Shown piece after piece: positions 49,876 through 61,736 of a stretch of 64,000 nt of DNA. The notes below the pieces were generated by a model. The model worked only from the letters and a program-made list of their open reading frames with translations, was not told the DNA's origin and made no database searches. The stretch comes from Pseudomonadota bacterium (GTDB lineage Bacteria; Pseudomonadota; Alphaproteobacteria; Caulobacterales; Caulobacteraceae): contig JAHWJX010000002.1 of NCBI GenBank assembly GCA_019348195.1, positions 1 through 64,000 on the forward strand, given 5' to 3'. Made by a program: the position numbers and the translations under genes. Position 1 is the stretch's first letter. Every line of letters starts with the position of its first letter.

Positions 49876-50638
49876 GCGCGTCGTCGTCGCCGCGCAGCGT
49901 CGATGGCGGTATGACGGGCAGGGCGGGCGGGGGGCGGCCGAAGGGGATCTTGATCCCGCTGCTGTCGCTCAGGTTGGTGGCTGGCCCTTCGCCCCGACGG
50001 GGCCCGCCAATGGTGTTGCAGCCGGTGCAGACGCCTAGGGGCAGAGGCCGCAGCCTGGCCTCTTCCCGGGCGGCCGCCGCCGCTGTTCGAGCTGCGGCCT
50101 CGGCCTGGAGCCGCGGGTTCGGGTCGGGTCCGAGCGCGGGCGCGGTCCGCGCCGTTGTGCGCGCTCGTACCGCGCAGAGCTCCCGCTCGCGGGCGGTGCG
50201 TGGTCCTGGCCCGCTGCAATCGACGGCGCGGAGCGCGGCGGCCACGGCGGACAGGTCGGACGGGGCCCGCGGGCCCGGCGTTCTGGCCGGCCCGGCGGGC
50301 AGGGTGGACGGAGCCGGGGATGAAGGGGGCGGCGGCGCGGCTGGCGCGAGCGCCGGCGAAGCCGGAACTGGAGCGGAGAGGGCGGAGGCCGGACTCTCGC
50401 GGCGTTCCTGCCCGAGGCGACCTGTCGGCGCCGGACGGGGGTCGGCGGCGTCCACCGACGGTCTCGGCGGGGTTTCGGGCCGCTCCGGCCGGATCAGGGC
50501 GACCTCGATCGGCGGCGGCGCGGGCGCACCCGTCTCGGCGCGCCGGAGCATGAGCCCGCCCAGCAGGGCGCCGTGAAAGGCGAGCGACAGGATCGCGGCC
50601 GCGGCGACCCTGCGCCAGGCCCATTGTCTGAGTCCCAC
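49853..50638 (-). CDS. TonB-like proline-rich envelope protein with one N-terminal helix
   Basis: The product has 261 residues with GTG start and GGGGAGA upstream. One membrane helix is at 10-31. A Pro/Ala-rich linker (about 38-125) is followed by a helical part containing [20 protein letters not shown] (Cys141, Cys155), a Glu/Ala/Arg-rich helix, and [12 protein letters not shown] (Cys204, Cys207). The layout is like TonB or TolA but there is no recognised TonB C-terminal domain. Its 3' end overlaps mpl by 23 bp. Function unknown. Confidence 0.72.
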   Translation of the reverse strand: MGLRQWAWRRVAAAAILSLAFHGALLGGLMLRRAETGAPAPPPIEVALIRPERPETPPRPSVDAADPRPAPTGRLGQERRESPASALSAPVPASPALAPAAPPPPSSPAPSTLPAGPARTPGPRAPSDLSAVAAALRAVDCSGPGPRTARERELCAVRARTTARTAPALGPDPNPRLQAEAAARTAAAAAREEARLRPLPLGVCTGCNTIGGPRRGEGPATNLSDSSGIKIPFGRPPPALPVIPPSTLRGDDDALRPKPRP

Positions 50639-50759
50639 TTGCGTCTCCCCGACCGTCCGGAGGAGCGGGCGCCATTACGGCCAAGCTGGGGCCGGTCGGC
50701 GGTCTTTGCGGGGCCGGGCCCGACGCCTAAATGGCGACGGAGCACGGAAGGAGAGCCGA

Positions 50760-51095
50760 ATGCCGTTGACGATGTGCCCGCACGGACACGGGGCGATGCA
50801 GGAGGTGAGCCGTTCGGGCGTGCAGCTCGACATTTGCCCCAGCTGCGGCGGCGTCTGGCTGGACCGCGGCGAACTGGAGAAGGTCCAGACCGGCGTCCGC
50901 GACCGTCAGTCGGAGGTGCAGGATGAAATGCGCCGCTTCGAGCGCGACGTGGACGAGTTCCGCCGCGACCCGGACGATTGGCGCCGGCGTCACCCTTATG
51001 ACACCGAGCAGAAGCGCCACAGCTATTCCGACGAGGACGATTACCGGCGCCGCAAGAAGCGGCGCGGCTTCGACCTGTTCGACATCTTCGATTGA
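50760..51095 (+). CDS. TFIIB-type zinc-ribbon protein
   Basis: The product has 111 residues. The start at 50760 has GGAAGGAGAG upstream. The zinc ribbon reads MCPHGHGAMQEVSRSG and QLDICPSCGGVWLDRGELEK. The first knuckle is CPHGH where CPxC is usual, so a His may replace Cys as ligand. The rest is a charged helix and a Lys/Arg patch (DYRRRKKRRGFDLFDIFD). Function unknown; such proteins may contact RNA or protein partners. It lies just before the str operon promoter. Confidence 0.85.
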   Translation: MPLTMCPHGHGAMQEVSRSGVQLDICPSCGGVWLDRGELEKVQTGVRDRQSEVQDEMRRFERDVDEFRRDPDDWRRRHPYDTEQKRHSYSDEDDYRRRKKRRGFDLFDIFD

Positions 51096-51121
51096 GCCAG
51101 AGCCGGGCAGGCAGGCTCGTC

Positions 51122-51150
51122 TTGACCCCGACAGAGGCGCCGGGTATCTA
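51122..51150 (+). promoter_or_regulatory. sigma-70-type promoter of the str operon
   Basis: TTGACC at 51122-51127, a 17-nt spacer and TATCTA at 51145-51150, preceded by GGG. The -35 box agrees with the Caulobacter housekeeping consensus TTGACGS. Transcription would start near 51157, giving a leader of about 155 nt before rpsL. The same arrangement recurs in front of rpsJ. Confidence 0.75.
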
Positions 51151-51213
51151 GCGGCCTCCTTCGGTCGGGGTCCCCCCCGGCTGAAGCAAGCGAGATGGGG
51201 CTGTGTCCCCGCC

Positions 51214-51258
51214 GGAACGCCCAAAGCGCGCGTTCCGGGCCGTTTCGTTTGCCGAAAC
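51214..51258 (+). other. two hairpins in the rpsL leader
   Basis: GGAACGC (51214-51220) pairs with GCGTTCC (51230-51236), and GTTTCG (51242-51247) pairs with CGAAAC (51253-51258). Both lie in the predicted untranslated leader between the promoter and rpsL. They could be a site of ribosomal-protein control or an attenuator, but no strong T tract is present. Confidence 0.45.
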
Positions 51259-51311
51259 AGTTTCACCCTGGGCGCCTCGGCCAAACGGCACACGCCCGCC
51301 TCGGAGCCGTA

Positions 51312-51683
51312 ATGCCCACCGTCAACCAGCTGATCCGGAAGCCCCGTACCCCGAACCGCACGCGTAACAAGGTGCCGGCCCTGAAGGGCTCGCCTCAGCG
51401 CCGGGGCGTCTGCACCCGCGTCTACACGACCACGCCGAAGAAGCCGAACTCCGCCCTGCGCAAGGTCGCCAAGGTGCGACTGACCTCGGGCATCGAGGCG
51501 GTGTGCTACATTCCTGGCGAAGGCCACAATCTGCAGGAGCACTCGGTGGTCCTGATCCGTGGCGGCCGTGTGAAGGACCTCCCCGGCGTGCGCTACCACA
51601 TCCTGCGCGGCGTGCTGGACACCCAGGGCGTCAAGAACCGCAAGCAACGCCGCTCGCTTTACGGCGCCAAGCGTCCGAAGTGA
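51312..51683 (+). CDS. rpsL: 30S ribosomal protein S12
   Basis: The product has 123 residues, starting [20 protein letters not shown]. The decoding-site segments [14 protein letters not shown] and [16 protein letters not shown] are intact. Lysines stand at positions 43 and 88, where streptomycin-resistance substitutions usually occur, so the sequence is the sensitive type. First gene of rpsL-rpsG-fusA-tuf. Confidence 0.98.
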   Translation: MPTVNQLIRKPRTPNRTRNKVPALKGSPQRRGVCTRVYTTTPKKPNSALRKVAKVRLTSGIEAVCYIPGEGHNLQEHSVVLIRGGRVKDLPGVRYHILRGVLDTQGVKNRKQRRSLYGAKRPK

Positions 51684-51743
51684 CCCAACGAAGCTGAGAC
51701 TCATCTCGGCGAGAGCCGGGATCCAGAAGGAAGAACCAAGCCC

Positions 51744-52217
51744 ATGTCCCGCCGCCGTCGCGCAGAGAAGCGCGAAGTCCTGACCGACCCGAAGTACGGG
51801 GATGTCGTCGTCACCAAGTTCATGAACTACGTCATGTACGAAGGTAAGAAGGCGGTCGCCGAGAACATCGTCTATGGCGCCTTCGACCTGATCGAGACGC
51901 GCCGTCGCGACATGGAGCCGCTCCAGGTGTTCCACACCGCGCTGGACAATGTCGCCCCCGCGATCGAGGTGCGCTCCCGCCGGGTCGGCGGCGCCACCTA
52001 CCAGGTGCCGGTCGAGGTGCGTCCGGAGCGTCGCCGCGCCCTGGCCATTCGTTGGCTGATCAACGCCGCGCGCAACCGCGGCGAGAACACCATGACGGAG
52101 AAGCTGGCCGGCGAGCTGCTGGACGCCAGCAACAACCGCGGCACCGCGGTGAAGAAGCGGGAAGACACGCACAAAATGGCTGAAGCCAACCGCGCCTTCT
52201 CGCACTACCGCTGGTAA
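51744..52217 (+). CDS. rpsG: 30S ribosomal protein S7
   Basis: The product has 157 residues. It starts [20 protein letters not shown] and contains [20 protein letters not shown] and the conserved [20 protein letters not shown]. It nucleates assembly of the 30S head and in E. coli also represses the str operon. GAAGGAAG lies upstream. It follows rpsL after 60 bp. Confidence 0.98.
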   Translation: MSRRRRAEKREVLTDPKYGDVVVTKFMNYVMYEGKKAVAENIVYGAFDLIETRRRDMEPLQVFHTALDNVAPAIEVRSRRVGGATYQVPVEVRPERRRALAIRWLINAARNRGENTMTEKLAGELLDASNNRGTAVKKREDTHKMAEANRAFSHYRW

Positions 52218-52246
52218 GCCCTATATAAAGCCTTGCCGATCATGTG

Positions 52247-52274
52247 CGCCGGGGGTTGCCTAGACCGCCCGGCG
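52247..52274 (+). other. hairpin between rpsG and fusA
   Basis: CGCCGGG (52247-52253) pairs with CCCGGCG (52268-52274); the 14-nt loop can pair further (GGT with ACC). No T tract follows. It may be a processing or stabilising element in the 117-bp rpsG-fusA gap. Confidence 0.35.
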
Positions 52275-52334
52275 CCGTGCTAAGCGCCCCCAAGATCCCC
52301 GCACAATTCGAACGCCGTTTCGGCAGAGCATCGC

Positions 52335-54413
<2,079 letters not shown>

Positions 54414-54461
54414 CCCAAACCCCAGAAAGGAGCCCACCCCGTCTGGGGCGGAGTCAAAGAG

Positions 54462-55652
<1,191 letters not shown>

Positions 55653-55676
55653 GCCGGCGCGAGCTTGCTGAAGACG

Positions 55677-55708
55677 AGCCCCGTTGGAGCGATCCGGCGG
55701 GGCTTTTT
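55677..55708 (+). terminator. rho-independent terminator of the str operon
   Basis: AGCCCCG (55677-55683) pairs with CGGGGCT (55698-55704), followed by TTTTT (55704-55708). It lies 25 bp after the tuf stop codon and separates the str operon from the genes that follow. Confidence 0.88.
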
Positions 55709-55823
55709 CATGCCTGCTTGACGGCGCCGGTGAGAGCGGTCCGCGGTTGGTGCAAAGGCGGACCCCCCATGCTTGCCCTGGCGTTCCTCCGCTGCTCTCA
55801 TCGCCGGACGATCGGAGGGGCAG

Positions 55824-56528
55824 GTGTCGCAGCAGGTGATCGGATTGATCGGCGGCATGAGCTGGGAGAGCTCCGCCCAGTACTATCGCATCATCAACGA
55901 GCAGGTTCGCACTCGGCTGGGCGGGCTTCATTCCGCCCGTTGCCTCATGTGGTCCTTCGACTTCGCTGAGATCGAAGCGCTGCAGCGTCCCGACGGATGG
56001 TCGCAAGCCACGGCCCTGATGATCGAAGCCGCCCAGCGTTTGGAGCGGGGCGGAGCGGACTTCGTGTTGATCTGCACCAACACGATGCATCGCATGGCGG
56101 ACGAGGTGCAGGCCGCCATCGACCGACCGCTGTTGCACATCGTGGACTCCACGGCCGAGCGGATCCGGACAGCCGGTTTCCGACGGGTCGGGCTGCTCGG
56201 CACCGCCTTTACGATGGAGCAGGCCTTCTTCAAGGGCCGCCTGGCTGACCGGTACGGGCTCCAGGTGCTCGTGCCCGAGGAGGAGGACCGAGGACGAGTT
56301 CACCGGGTGATCTACGACGAACTGGTGAAAGGGCGGGTCAGCGCGAGTTCCCGTCAAGCCTACCGGGAGATCATCGAGCGATTGGTCGAGCGTGGGGCGG
56401 AGGCGGTCATTCTCGGCTGCACCGAGATCATGCTTCTGGTCCGGGCGGAGGACAGCCCGGTTCCGCTGCTCGACACCACGGTCATACATGCGGAAGCGGC
56501 CGTCGATCGAGCCTTGTCGGGGGCCTGA
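55824..56528 (+). CDS. aspartate/glutamate racemase family protein
   Basis: The product has 234 residues. The start is GTG with GGAGGGG upstream. YgeA/RacD-type features are QVIGLIGGMSWESSAQYYRI (5-24), the two catalytic cysteines in DFVLICTNTMHRMADEV and EAVILGCTEIMLLV, and PLLDTTVIHAEAAVDRAL at the end. Such enzymes racemise Asp or Glu without PLP. The gene lies between the str and S10 operons. The substrate is uncertain. Confidence 0.9.
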   Translation: MSQQVIGLIGGMSWESSAQYYRIINEQVRTRLGGLHSARCLMWSFDFAEIEALQRPDGWSQATALMIEAAQRLERGGADFVLICTNTMHRMADEVQAAIDRPLLHIVDSTAERIRTAGFRRVGLLGTAFTMEQAFFKGRLADRYGLQVLVPEEEDRGRVHRVIYDELVKGRVSASSRQAYREIIERLVERGAEAVILGCTEIMLLVRAEDSPVPLLDTTVIHAEAAVDRALSGA

Positions 56529-56700
56529 GGGCTCCGAGACGTCGTCTCACGAGCGCCGCCGCGTGTTCCCGGCTTCCGAACGGTCGGCCGGCGACCTGGA
56601 GCCGGTGGCGGACCGATGCAGGATTGACGGGCTGGAGCGGCGGCCGGCGACGCGCTGGTCGACGGGGCGCCTGCCCAGGCCCCCGGGAGCTGTCTGACTC

Positions 56701-56991
56701 TCAGGCTTGGTTGTTCTCCGCATCCGGCGAACCGATCGGAGCGCCGGTCACGGGGTCGGTCCGGATTTCGCGCGAGGTCTGGCGGTCGGAGGCCAGGCCG
56801 GGATCAGGGACGGCGCTGCCCTCTGAGCCCTGGGGCTCGGTCGCGGCCCGGGGCGGCTGGCCATCGTCTCCGGAGGGGCGGCGATTGTCGACTTCGCTGG
56901 GATAGGCGCCGCCCTGTGCGCGTTCGGATTCCGTCTCGAGAGACCTGCCGGACGGTGCGCCCCGAAAGGGTTCTTTGTTCTCGTCGGCCAT
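56701..56991 (-). CDS. small hydrophilic hypothetical protein
   Basis: The product has 96 residues. The start at 56991 has GGAG upstream. The sequence is rich in Glu, Ser, Pro, Gly and Asp (MADENKEPFRGAPSGRSLET) and appears disordered, ending TDPVTGAPIGSPDAENNQA. No domain is recognised. It diverges from the CelD-like gene. Confidence 0.55.
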   Translation of the reverse strand: MADENKEPFRGAPSGRSLETESERAQGGAYPSEVDNRRPSGDDGQPPRAATEPQGSEGSAVPDPGLASDRQTSREIRTDPVTGAPIGSPDAENNQA

Positions 56992-57142
56992 AATCGAGTC
57001 TCCAGTCGTGGACTCAACGCGCCGCCGGAGCCTCCGCTCCCATTGGGGGTGATCGGCGGGACCCGGCCGGGCGGACTCGCCTGCGAGGCGAAACCGGCAC
57101 AAGCTTTGCAGCCTCTTAGGCCCAGAAGCCGGGGCGGGTCAG

Positions 57143-58297
57143 ATGGGCACAAAACTGAGCGTAGAGGTCTTGGCGCCCGGAGCGCTGACCTTGAGCGAGC
57201 GGGCGCTGTGGCGGAGCTTCACGGCCGCGTCCTCCGCCTACCGTAGTCCTTTCTTCAGCCTCGACTTCGCCCTGGCCGCCGATGGCGTCGCGCCTGGCAG
57301 CGCCGTGGCCGTGGTGGAGCGCGCCGGCGCGGTGGTGGGATTTCTGCCGTTTCAGCGACGGGGTCGCGTGGCCCAGCCTCTTGGCGCGCCCTTGAGCGAC
57401 TACCACGGCGTGATCGCCGCGCCCGGAGTGGACCTGGACCTCCGCGAGGTGATCCGTCTGACAGGCTGCGACAGCTACCGCTTCAATGGGCTGGTCGGCC
57501 CGGCGCCGCCCAAGAGCGGGCGTTGTTTCGCCCACGCCGCGCTCAGGGCCGACGTTTCGGCGGGGCTGGAGGCCTGGTTGTCCGCCCGGCCGTCCACGCG
57601 CAAGTTCTTCAAGGACAAGGAACGGGCCCGGCGCGCGGCGGAGCGGGATCTGGGCGCGCTGGAGTTCCGCATGGAGGACGACTCGGACCTGCTGTCCTTC
57701 GTGATCGCCAACAAGCGCGACCAGTATCGGCGCACGGCCCGCCACGATGTCTTCGCTTGCGGGTGGACGCGGGACCTGCTGCGCCGCCTGTGGGCCGAAC
57801 GCACCGCCGAATTCGGCGGACGCCTGGCGACCCTGCGGGCCGGCGGACGCCTGCTGGCTGCCGAGTTGGACCTCCGCGCGGGCCCGGTTCGCCACATCTG
57901 GTTCCCGACCTATGATCCCGACGTGGCGCGTTGGGGGCCTGGAACCCTGCTGATGATCTCGCTCTTCAAGGCGGCCGCCGAAGACCCCGGCTTGGCCGAG
58001 CTGGACTTCGGCAGGGAAGGGGAGGCGTACAAGCGCCATTACGCCGACGCCGCGGAGCCGGTGTATGAGGGCGGCCTCGACCTGGACGGCTGGCGCAGGG
58101 TTTCATGTCGCGCCGCCGACGCCGCCTTGGCGGCTGCGCCGGGCCTGACCAGGGTGGCGGAGGTCCGCGAGCGGATGCGGCGACGGTTCGAGATCATCAC
58201 CGCATGCGAAACCCGTCCCGCCGCCTGGCTGGGTGGAGCCGCGGACGCCTTCGTCAACGCCGCCCGCCGCGGCCCGGCCGTTTCTTCGAACGCATAG
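57143..58297 (+). CDS. GNAT-fold acetyltransferase of the CelD/BcsL (BioF2-like) family
   Basis: The product has 384 residues. It shows the CelD-type pattern: ALWRSFTAASSAYRSPFFSL near residues 22-41, VVERAGAVVGFLPFQRRG, LGAPLSDYHGVIA, and a C-terminal GNAT domain with RLATLRAGGRLLAAELDLRA, GPGTLLMISLFKAAA and LDFGREGEAYKRHYADAAEP. Members are implicated in cellulose or polysaccharide modification and are FemAB-like; the substrate is unknown. Confidence 0.85.
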   Translation: MGTKLSVEVLAPGALTLSERALWRSFTAASSAYRSPFFSLDFALAADGVAPGSAVAVVERAGAVVGFLPFQRRGRVAQPLGAPLSDYHGVIAAPGVDLDLREVIRLTGCDSYRFNGLVGPAPPKSGRCFAHAALRADVSAGLEAWLSARPSTRKFFKDKERARRAAERDLGALEFRMEDDSDLLSFVIANKRDQYRRTARHDVFACGWTRDLLRRLWAERTAEFGGRLATLRAGGRLLAAELDLRAGPVRHIWFPTYDPDVARWGPGTLLMISLFKAAAEDPGLAELDFGREGEAYKRHYADAAEPVYEGGLDLDGWRRVSCRAADAALAAAPGLTRVAEVRERMRRRFEIITACETRPAAWLGGAADAFVNAARRGPAVSSNA

Positions 58298-58306
58298 GCG
58301 ACGCGC

Positions 58307-58495
58307 ATGAGCGAACGGCTGATCCCACACTGGCCTGACGAACTCCGGGGGGCCTTCCTGAAGGCCCCTATGGCCTTCCAGCACCGGGCGGGCGCTTCCG
58401 GACTAGTGGAGGATGAAGCTCTAACCGCTCTGCTGGACCGGGGGAGCTTCGAGCTTGGTCGGGACAACCCCGAAGGCAAGATGACCGCGAATTAA
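58307..58495 (+). CDS. short ORF, possibly a truncated gene remnant
   Basis: The product has 62 residues: MSERLIPHWPDELRGAFLKA to GRDNPEGKMTAN. It begins 9 bp after the CelD-like gene. The first 45 residues look like the start of a larger folded protein, perhaps a cupin-like one, and stop abruptly; the 57 bp that follow do not continue it in any frame. It may be a real small protein or a remnant of a deleted gene. Confidence 0.45.
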   Translation: MSERLIPHWPDELRGAFLKAPMAFQHRAGASGLVEDEALTALLDRGSFELGRDNPEGKMTAN

Positions 58496-58552
58496 GCTGC
58501 ATCGCCGGGGCGCCCGGCCTAACGTCGCTCCCATAGCGGACGGGAGGCTCTC

Positions 58553-59371
58553 ATGCGGACGACCTTGGCGGTGGCGGCGATTGCGGCGCTGGGCGCCGGT
58601 GCGGCGCAGGCGCAGGAGCTTGAGATCGAGGACGCCGCCGCGCGGCTGGTCGTCATCCCCGAGGCGCGACGCGATGTTCAGGTGACGGTGACGCCGGGAC
58701 TCGCCGGATTGCCGGCGCTCCAGGTGCGCCGAGGGCGCGCCGGGGTGGAGGTGGACGGCGGCCTCAGGCGCCGTATCGAGGGGTGCGACGGCGGCGTCGT
58801 GCGCATCCGCGGGATCGGGCGCGTGCCGATCAACCAACTGCCGGTGATCACCGCGCGCGTTCCCTTGGACGCACAAGTCGGCGCCGGCGGGGCGGTCTAC
58901 GGCTCCATCGGCCGGACCAGCAGCCTGGAGCTGTCCCACGCCGGCTGCGGCGAGATCCGCGCAGGCAACGTCACCGGTGAGCTGGAGGTGTCCTCGGCGG
59001 GTTCAGGCGCGGTGTTCGTTGGCGCCTCTCGTCAGGCGGAAGTCTCCCTGGCCGGCTCCGGCGACGTCCGGCTGGGACCTGTAGCCGGACCGCTGGACGC
59101 TTCCATCGCAGGATCGGGGGACATCTACGTCCCCTCCGTCGCCGGCGCGGTGGACGCCTCCATCGCGGGATCGGGCGATGTGGTGGTCAACGCGGGTCGC
59201 ACCGGCCCGGTCAGCGCCAGCATCGTGGGCAGCGGCGATGTGCGCATCGGCGGCACGGCCGCCAGCGTGAACGCCTCGGTGATGGGCTCGGGCGACGTGC
59301 GCGTGGGCCAGGTGGCCGGCCCCGTTCGGCGCTCGATCGCCGGCAGCGGGGACGTGATCATCGGGCGCTGA
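58553..59371 (+). CDS. exported GIN-domain protein (DUF2807), beta-solenoid repeats
   Basis: The product has 272 residues. GGGAGG precedes the ATG and a signal peptide ends AQA|QE near residue 21. From about residue 128 a repeat of roughly 19 residues recurs eight times, with Gly at 131, 150, 168, 187, 206, 226, 245 and 264; the last six share GSGDV or GSGDI (for example SIAGSGDV). This is the DUF2807 solenoid pattern. The protein is periplasmic or surface-exposed; its partners are unknown. It is the last gene before the S10 operon promoter. Confidence 0.88.
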   Translation: MRTTLAVAAIAALGAGAAQAQELEIEDAAARLVVIPEARRDVQVTVTPGLAGLPALQVRRGRAGVEVDGGLRRRIEGCDGGVVRIRGIGRVPINQLPVITARVPLDAQVGAGGAVYGSIGRTSSLELSHAGCGEIRAGNVTGELEVSSAGSGAVFVGASRQAEVSLAGSGDVRLGPVAGPLDASIAGSGDIYVPSVAGAVDASIAGSGDVVVNAGRTGPVSASIVGSGDVRIGGTAASVNASVMGSGDVRVGQVAGPVRRSIAGSGDVIIGR

Positions 59372-59399
59372 AAGAGCGTCGGCGGCGCGATGGAGCGGG

Positions 59400-59428
59400 T
59401 TGACGGGCGGGGGAGGGGCGGGTATCTA
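59400..59428 (+). promoter_or_regulatory. sigma-70-type promoter of the S10 operon
   Basis: TTGACG at 59400-59405, a 17-nt spacer and TATCTA at 59423-59428, preceded by GGG. Spacing and -10 box are identical to the str promoter at 51122-51150. Transcription would start near 59435, giving a leader of about 228 nt before rpsJ. Confidence 0.75.
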
Positions 59429-59537
59429 CCGCCCTTCTGTTGGACCGGCCGTAACGCCTGAGTCGATTGTCTCAGACGTTAGACGCGGTTCGCAAAACGT
59501 AGCCTGCATAGGGTGGAGCTTCCGCCCCTCTGGTCTC

Positions 59538-59572
59538 GACCCCCGCGGTCCACCGCGGCGGGTCTTTGTTTT
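59538..59572 (+). terminator. terminator-like attenuator in the S10 operon leader
   Basis: GACCC (59538-59542) pairs with GGGTC (59560-59564) and CCGCGG (59543-59548) with CCGCGG (59553-59558) around a TCCA loop, with one bulged C, followed by TTTGTTTT. It lies between the promoter and rpsJ, so it would act inside the transcript. In E. coli the S10 leader is controlled by L4 through attenuation; whether the same applies here is unknown. Confidence 0.6.
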
Positions 59573-59662
59573 GCGATCTCGCGATGTGGACGGTCCTTCG
59601 GGGCTGAGTTCGCGTTCGGGGCCGATCGGTCTTTGAATGGTTTGGGAAGCGTCGAGAGCGAC

Positions 59663-59975
<313 letters not shown>

Positions 59976-59979
59976 GCCT

Positions 59980-60780
59980 ATGCGCACCGGAGTCATCGCC
60001 AAGAAACTGGGCATGACGCGCTTCTTCGACGCGTCGGGCCAGCACGTACCGGTCACGGTTCTGTCGCTCGACGGCTGCCAGGTGACCGCCCAGCGCACCA
60101 CCGAGCGCGACGGCTATGTCGCGCTGCAGCTGGGTGCCGGTCGCAAGAAGGCCAAGAACACCAGCCAGGCCATGCGCGGACACTTCGCCAAAGCGCTGGT
60201 CGAGCCCAAGCAGGTGGTTCAGGAATTCCGCGTGGACCCGGCCAATCTGATCGAGGTCGGAGCCGAGATCACGGCGGACCACTACGTCGAAGGTCAGCAC
60301 GTCGACATCCAGGGCCAGACCATCGGCAAGGGCTTCCAGGGCGCAATGAAGCGCTGGAACTTCGGCGGCCTGCGCGCGACCCACGGGGTGTCCGTCTCCC
60401 ACCGCTCGCACGGTTCGACCGGCCAGCGGCAGGATCCGGGCAAGGTGTTCAAGGGCAAGAAGATGGCCGGTCACCTGGGCCAGGAGACCATCACGACCCA
60501 GAACCTGCAGATCGTCCGCGTGGACGTCGAGCGAGGCCTGATCATCGTCAAGGGCGCCGTTCCGGGTTCGGAAGGCAGCTACGTCAGGATCCGCGACTCC
60601 TTGAAGAAGAAGGCTCCGGAGGCGGTTCCCACGCCCGGCGCCTTCCGTGCGGCTGCGAGCAGCGCGCCGACGCAAACCGGCGACGCGCCGTCGGTGGAAG
60701 CCGAGGCGACCGGCCTGGGTCTGGGCGCCGACGAGGCTCCGGACGCCGCCGCCGACACGAGCACGGGAGAGCAACAGTGA
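59980..60780 (+). CDS. rplC: 50S ribosomal protein L3
   Basis: The product has 266 residues, starting [20 protein letters not shown]. The conserved loop reads [20 protein letters not shown] and [20 protein letters not shown]. The last 50 or so residues (from about 214) are Ala/Glu/Asp-rich and go beyond the E. coli length of 209. It overlaps rplD by four bases (GTGA). Confidence 0.97.
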   Translation: MRTGVIAKKLGMTRFFDASGQHVPVTVLSLDGCQVTAQRTTERDGYVALQLGAGRKKAKNTSQAMRGHFAKALVEPKQVVQEFRVDPANLIEVGAEITADHYVEGQHVDIQGQTIGKGFQGAMKRWNFGGLRATHGVSVSHRSHGSTGQRQDPGKVFKGKKMAGHLGQETITTQNLQIVRVDVERGLIIVKGAVPGSEGSYVRIRDSLKKKAPEAVPTPGAFRAAASSAPTQTGDAPSVEAEATGLGLGADEAPDAAADTSTGEQQ

Positions 60781-61436
60781 GAGCTCAGGTCCTGACGCTC
60801 GACAACAGCCAAGCGGGCGACATCGAGCTGGACGACGCCATCTTCGGCATCGCCGACATCCGCAGCGACATCCTCCAGCGCATGGTGACCTGGCAGCTCG
60901 CCAAGCGCCGGGCCGGCACCCACAAGGTGCAGACGCGCAACGAGAACAGCCGCACCGGCAAGAAGATGTACAAGCAAAAGGGTACGGGCGGCGCCCGCCA
61001 CGGCTCGCGCCGCGCGCCCCAGTTCGTGGGCGGCTCGCGCGCCTTTGGTCCGGTGGTGCGCAGCCACGGCTTCGACCTTCCCAAAAAGGTCCGGGCCATG
61101 GCGCTGAAGCACGCGTTGTCGTCCAAGGCCAAGGCCGGGAGCCTGGTGGTGGTGGACGGCGTGGCGCTGGACACGCCCAAGACCGCCGCCCTGCGCGAAC
61201 GCTTCACCACGCTCGGCTGGACCAAGGCGCTGATCATCGCCGGCGCCGAGGTGGACACCAACTTCGGCTTGGCCGCGCGCAACATCCCGCACATCAATGT
61301 GCTGCCGAGCGCCGGGTTGAACGTTTATGACGTGCTGCGCGCCGACACCCTGGTGCTGACGCGCGACGCCGTGGACGCCATCAACGCCCGCTTTGCGCCC
61401 AAGAGCGCCGCGCCGGCTCTGCAGGAGGCCGCGTAA
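60777..61436 (+). CDS. rplD: 50S ribosomal protein L4
   Basis: The product has 219 residues, GTG start. It contains the conserved tentacle segment [40 protein letters not shown]. In enterobacteria L4 also represses the S10 operon, which is of interest given the leader structure here. The stop overlaps the ATG of rplW by one base. Confidence 0.97.
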   Translation: MRAQVLTLDNSQAGDIELDDAIFGIADIRSDILQRMVTWQLAKRRAGTHKVQTRNENSRTGKKMYKQKGTGGARHGSRRAPQFVGGSRAFGPVVRSHGFDLPKKVRAMALKHALSSKAKAGSLVVVDGVALDTPKTAALRERFTTLGWTKALIIAGAEVDTNFGLAARNIPHINVLPSAGLNVYDVLRADTLVLTRDAVDAINARFAPKSAAPALQEAA

Positions 61437-61735
61437 TGGTCGCCGTTACCGAACGCTCCTACGACGTGATCCTGGCCCCGGTGATCACCGAAAAGGCCAC
61501 AATCTTGTCGGAACAGAACAAGGTCGTTTTCCGCGTCGCCATGGACAGCACCAAGGACGAGATCGCGCGTGCGGTCGAGAGCCTGTTCTCCGTCCAGGTG
61601 CTCAAGGTCAACACCCTGATCACCAAGGGCAAGCAGAAGCGTTTCCGCGGCCGGACGGGCGTCCGTTCGGACGTCAAGAAGGCCATCGTGACCCTGGCCG
61701 AAGGCCAGTCGATCGACGTGACTACGGGACTCTGA
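61436..61735 (+). CDS. rplW: 50S ribosomal protein L23
   Basis: The product has 99 residues: [20 protein letters not shown], then [20 protein letters not shown] and [20 protein letters not shown]. It sits at the peptide exit and contacts trigger factor and SRP. Its ATG overlaps the rplD stop. Confidence 0.97.
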   Translation: MVAVTERSYDVILAPVITEKATILSEQNKVVFRVAMDSTKDEIARAVESLFSVQVLKVNTLITKGKQKRFRGRTGVRSDVKKAIVTLAEGQSIDVTTGL

Positions 61736-61736
61736 G

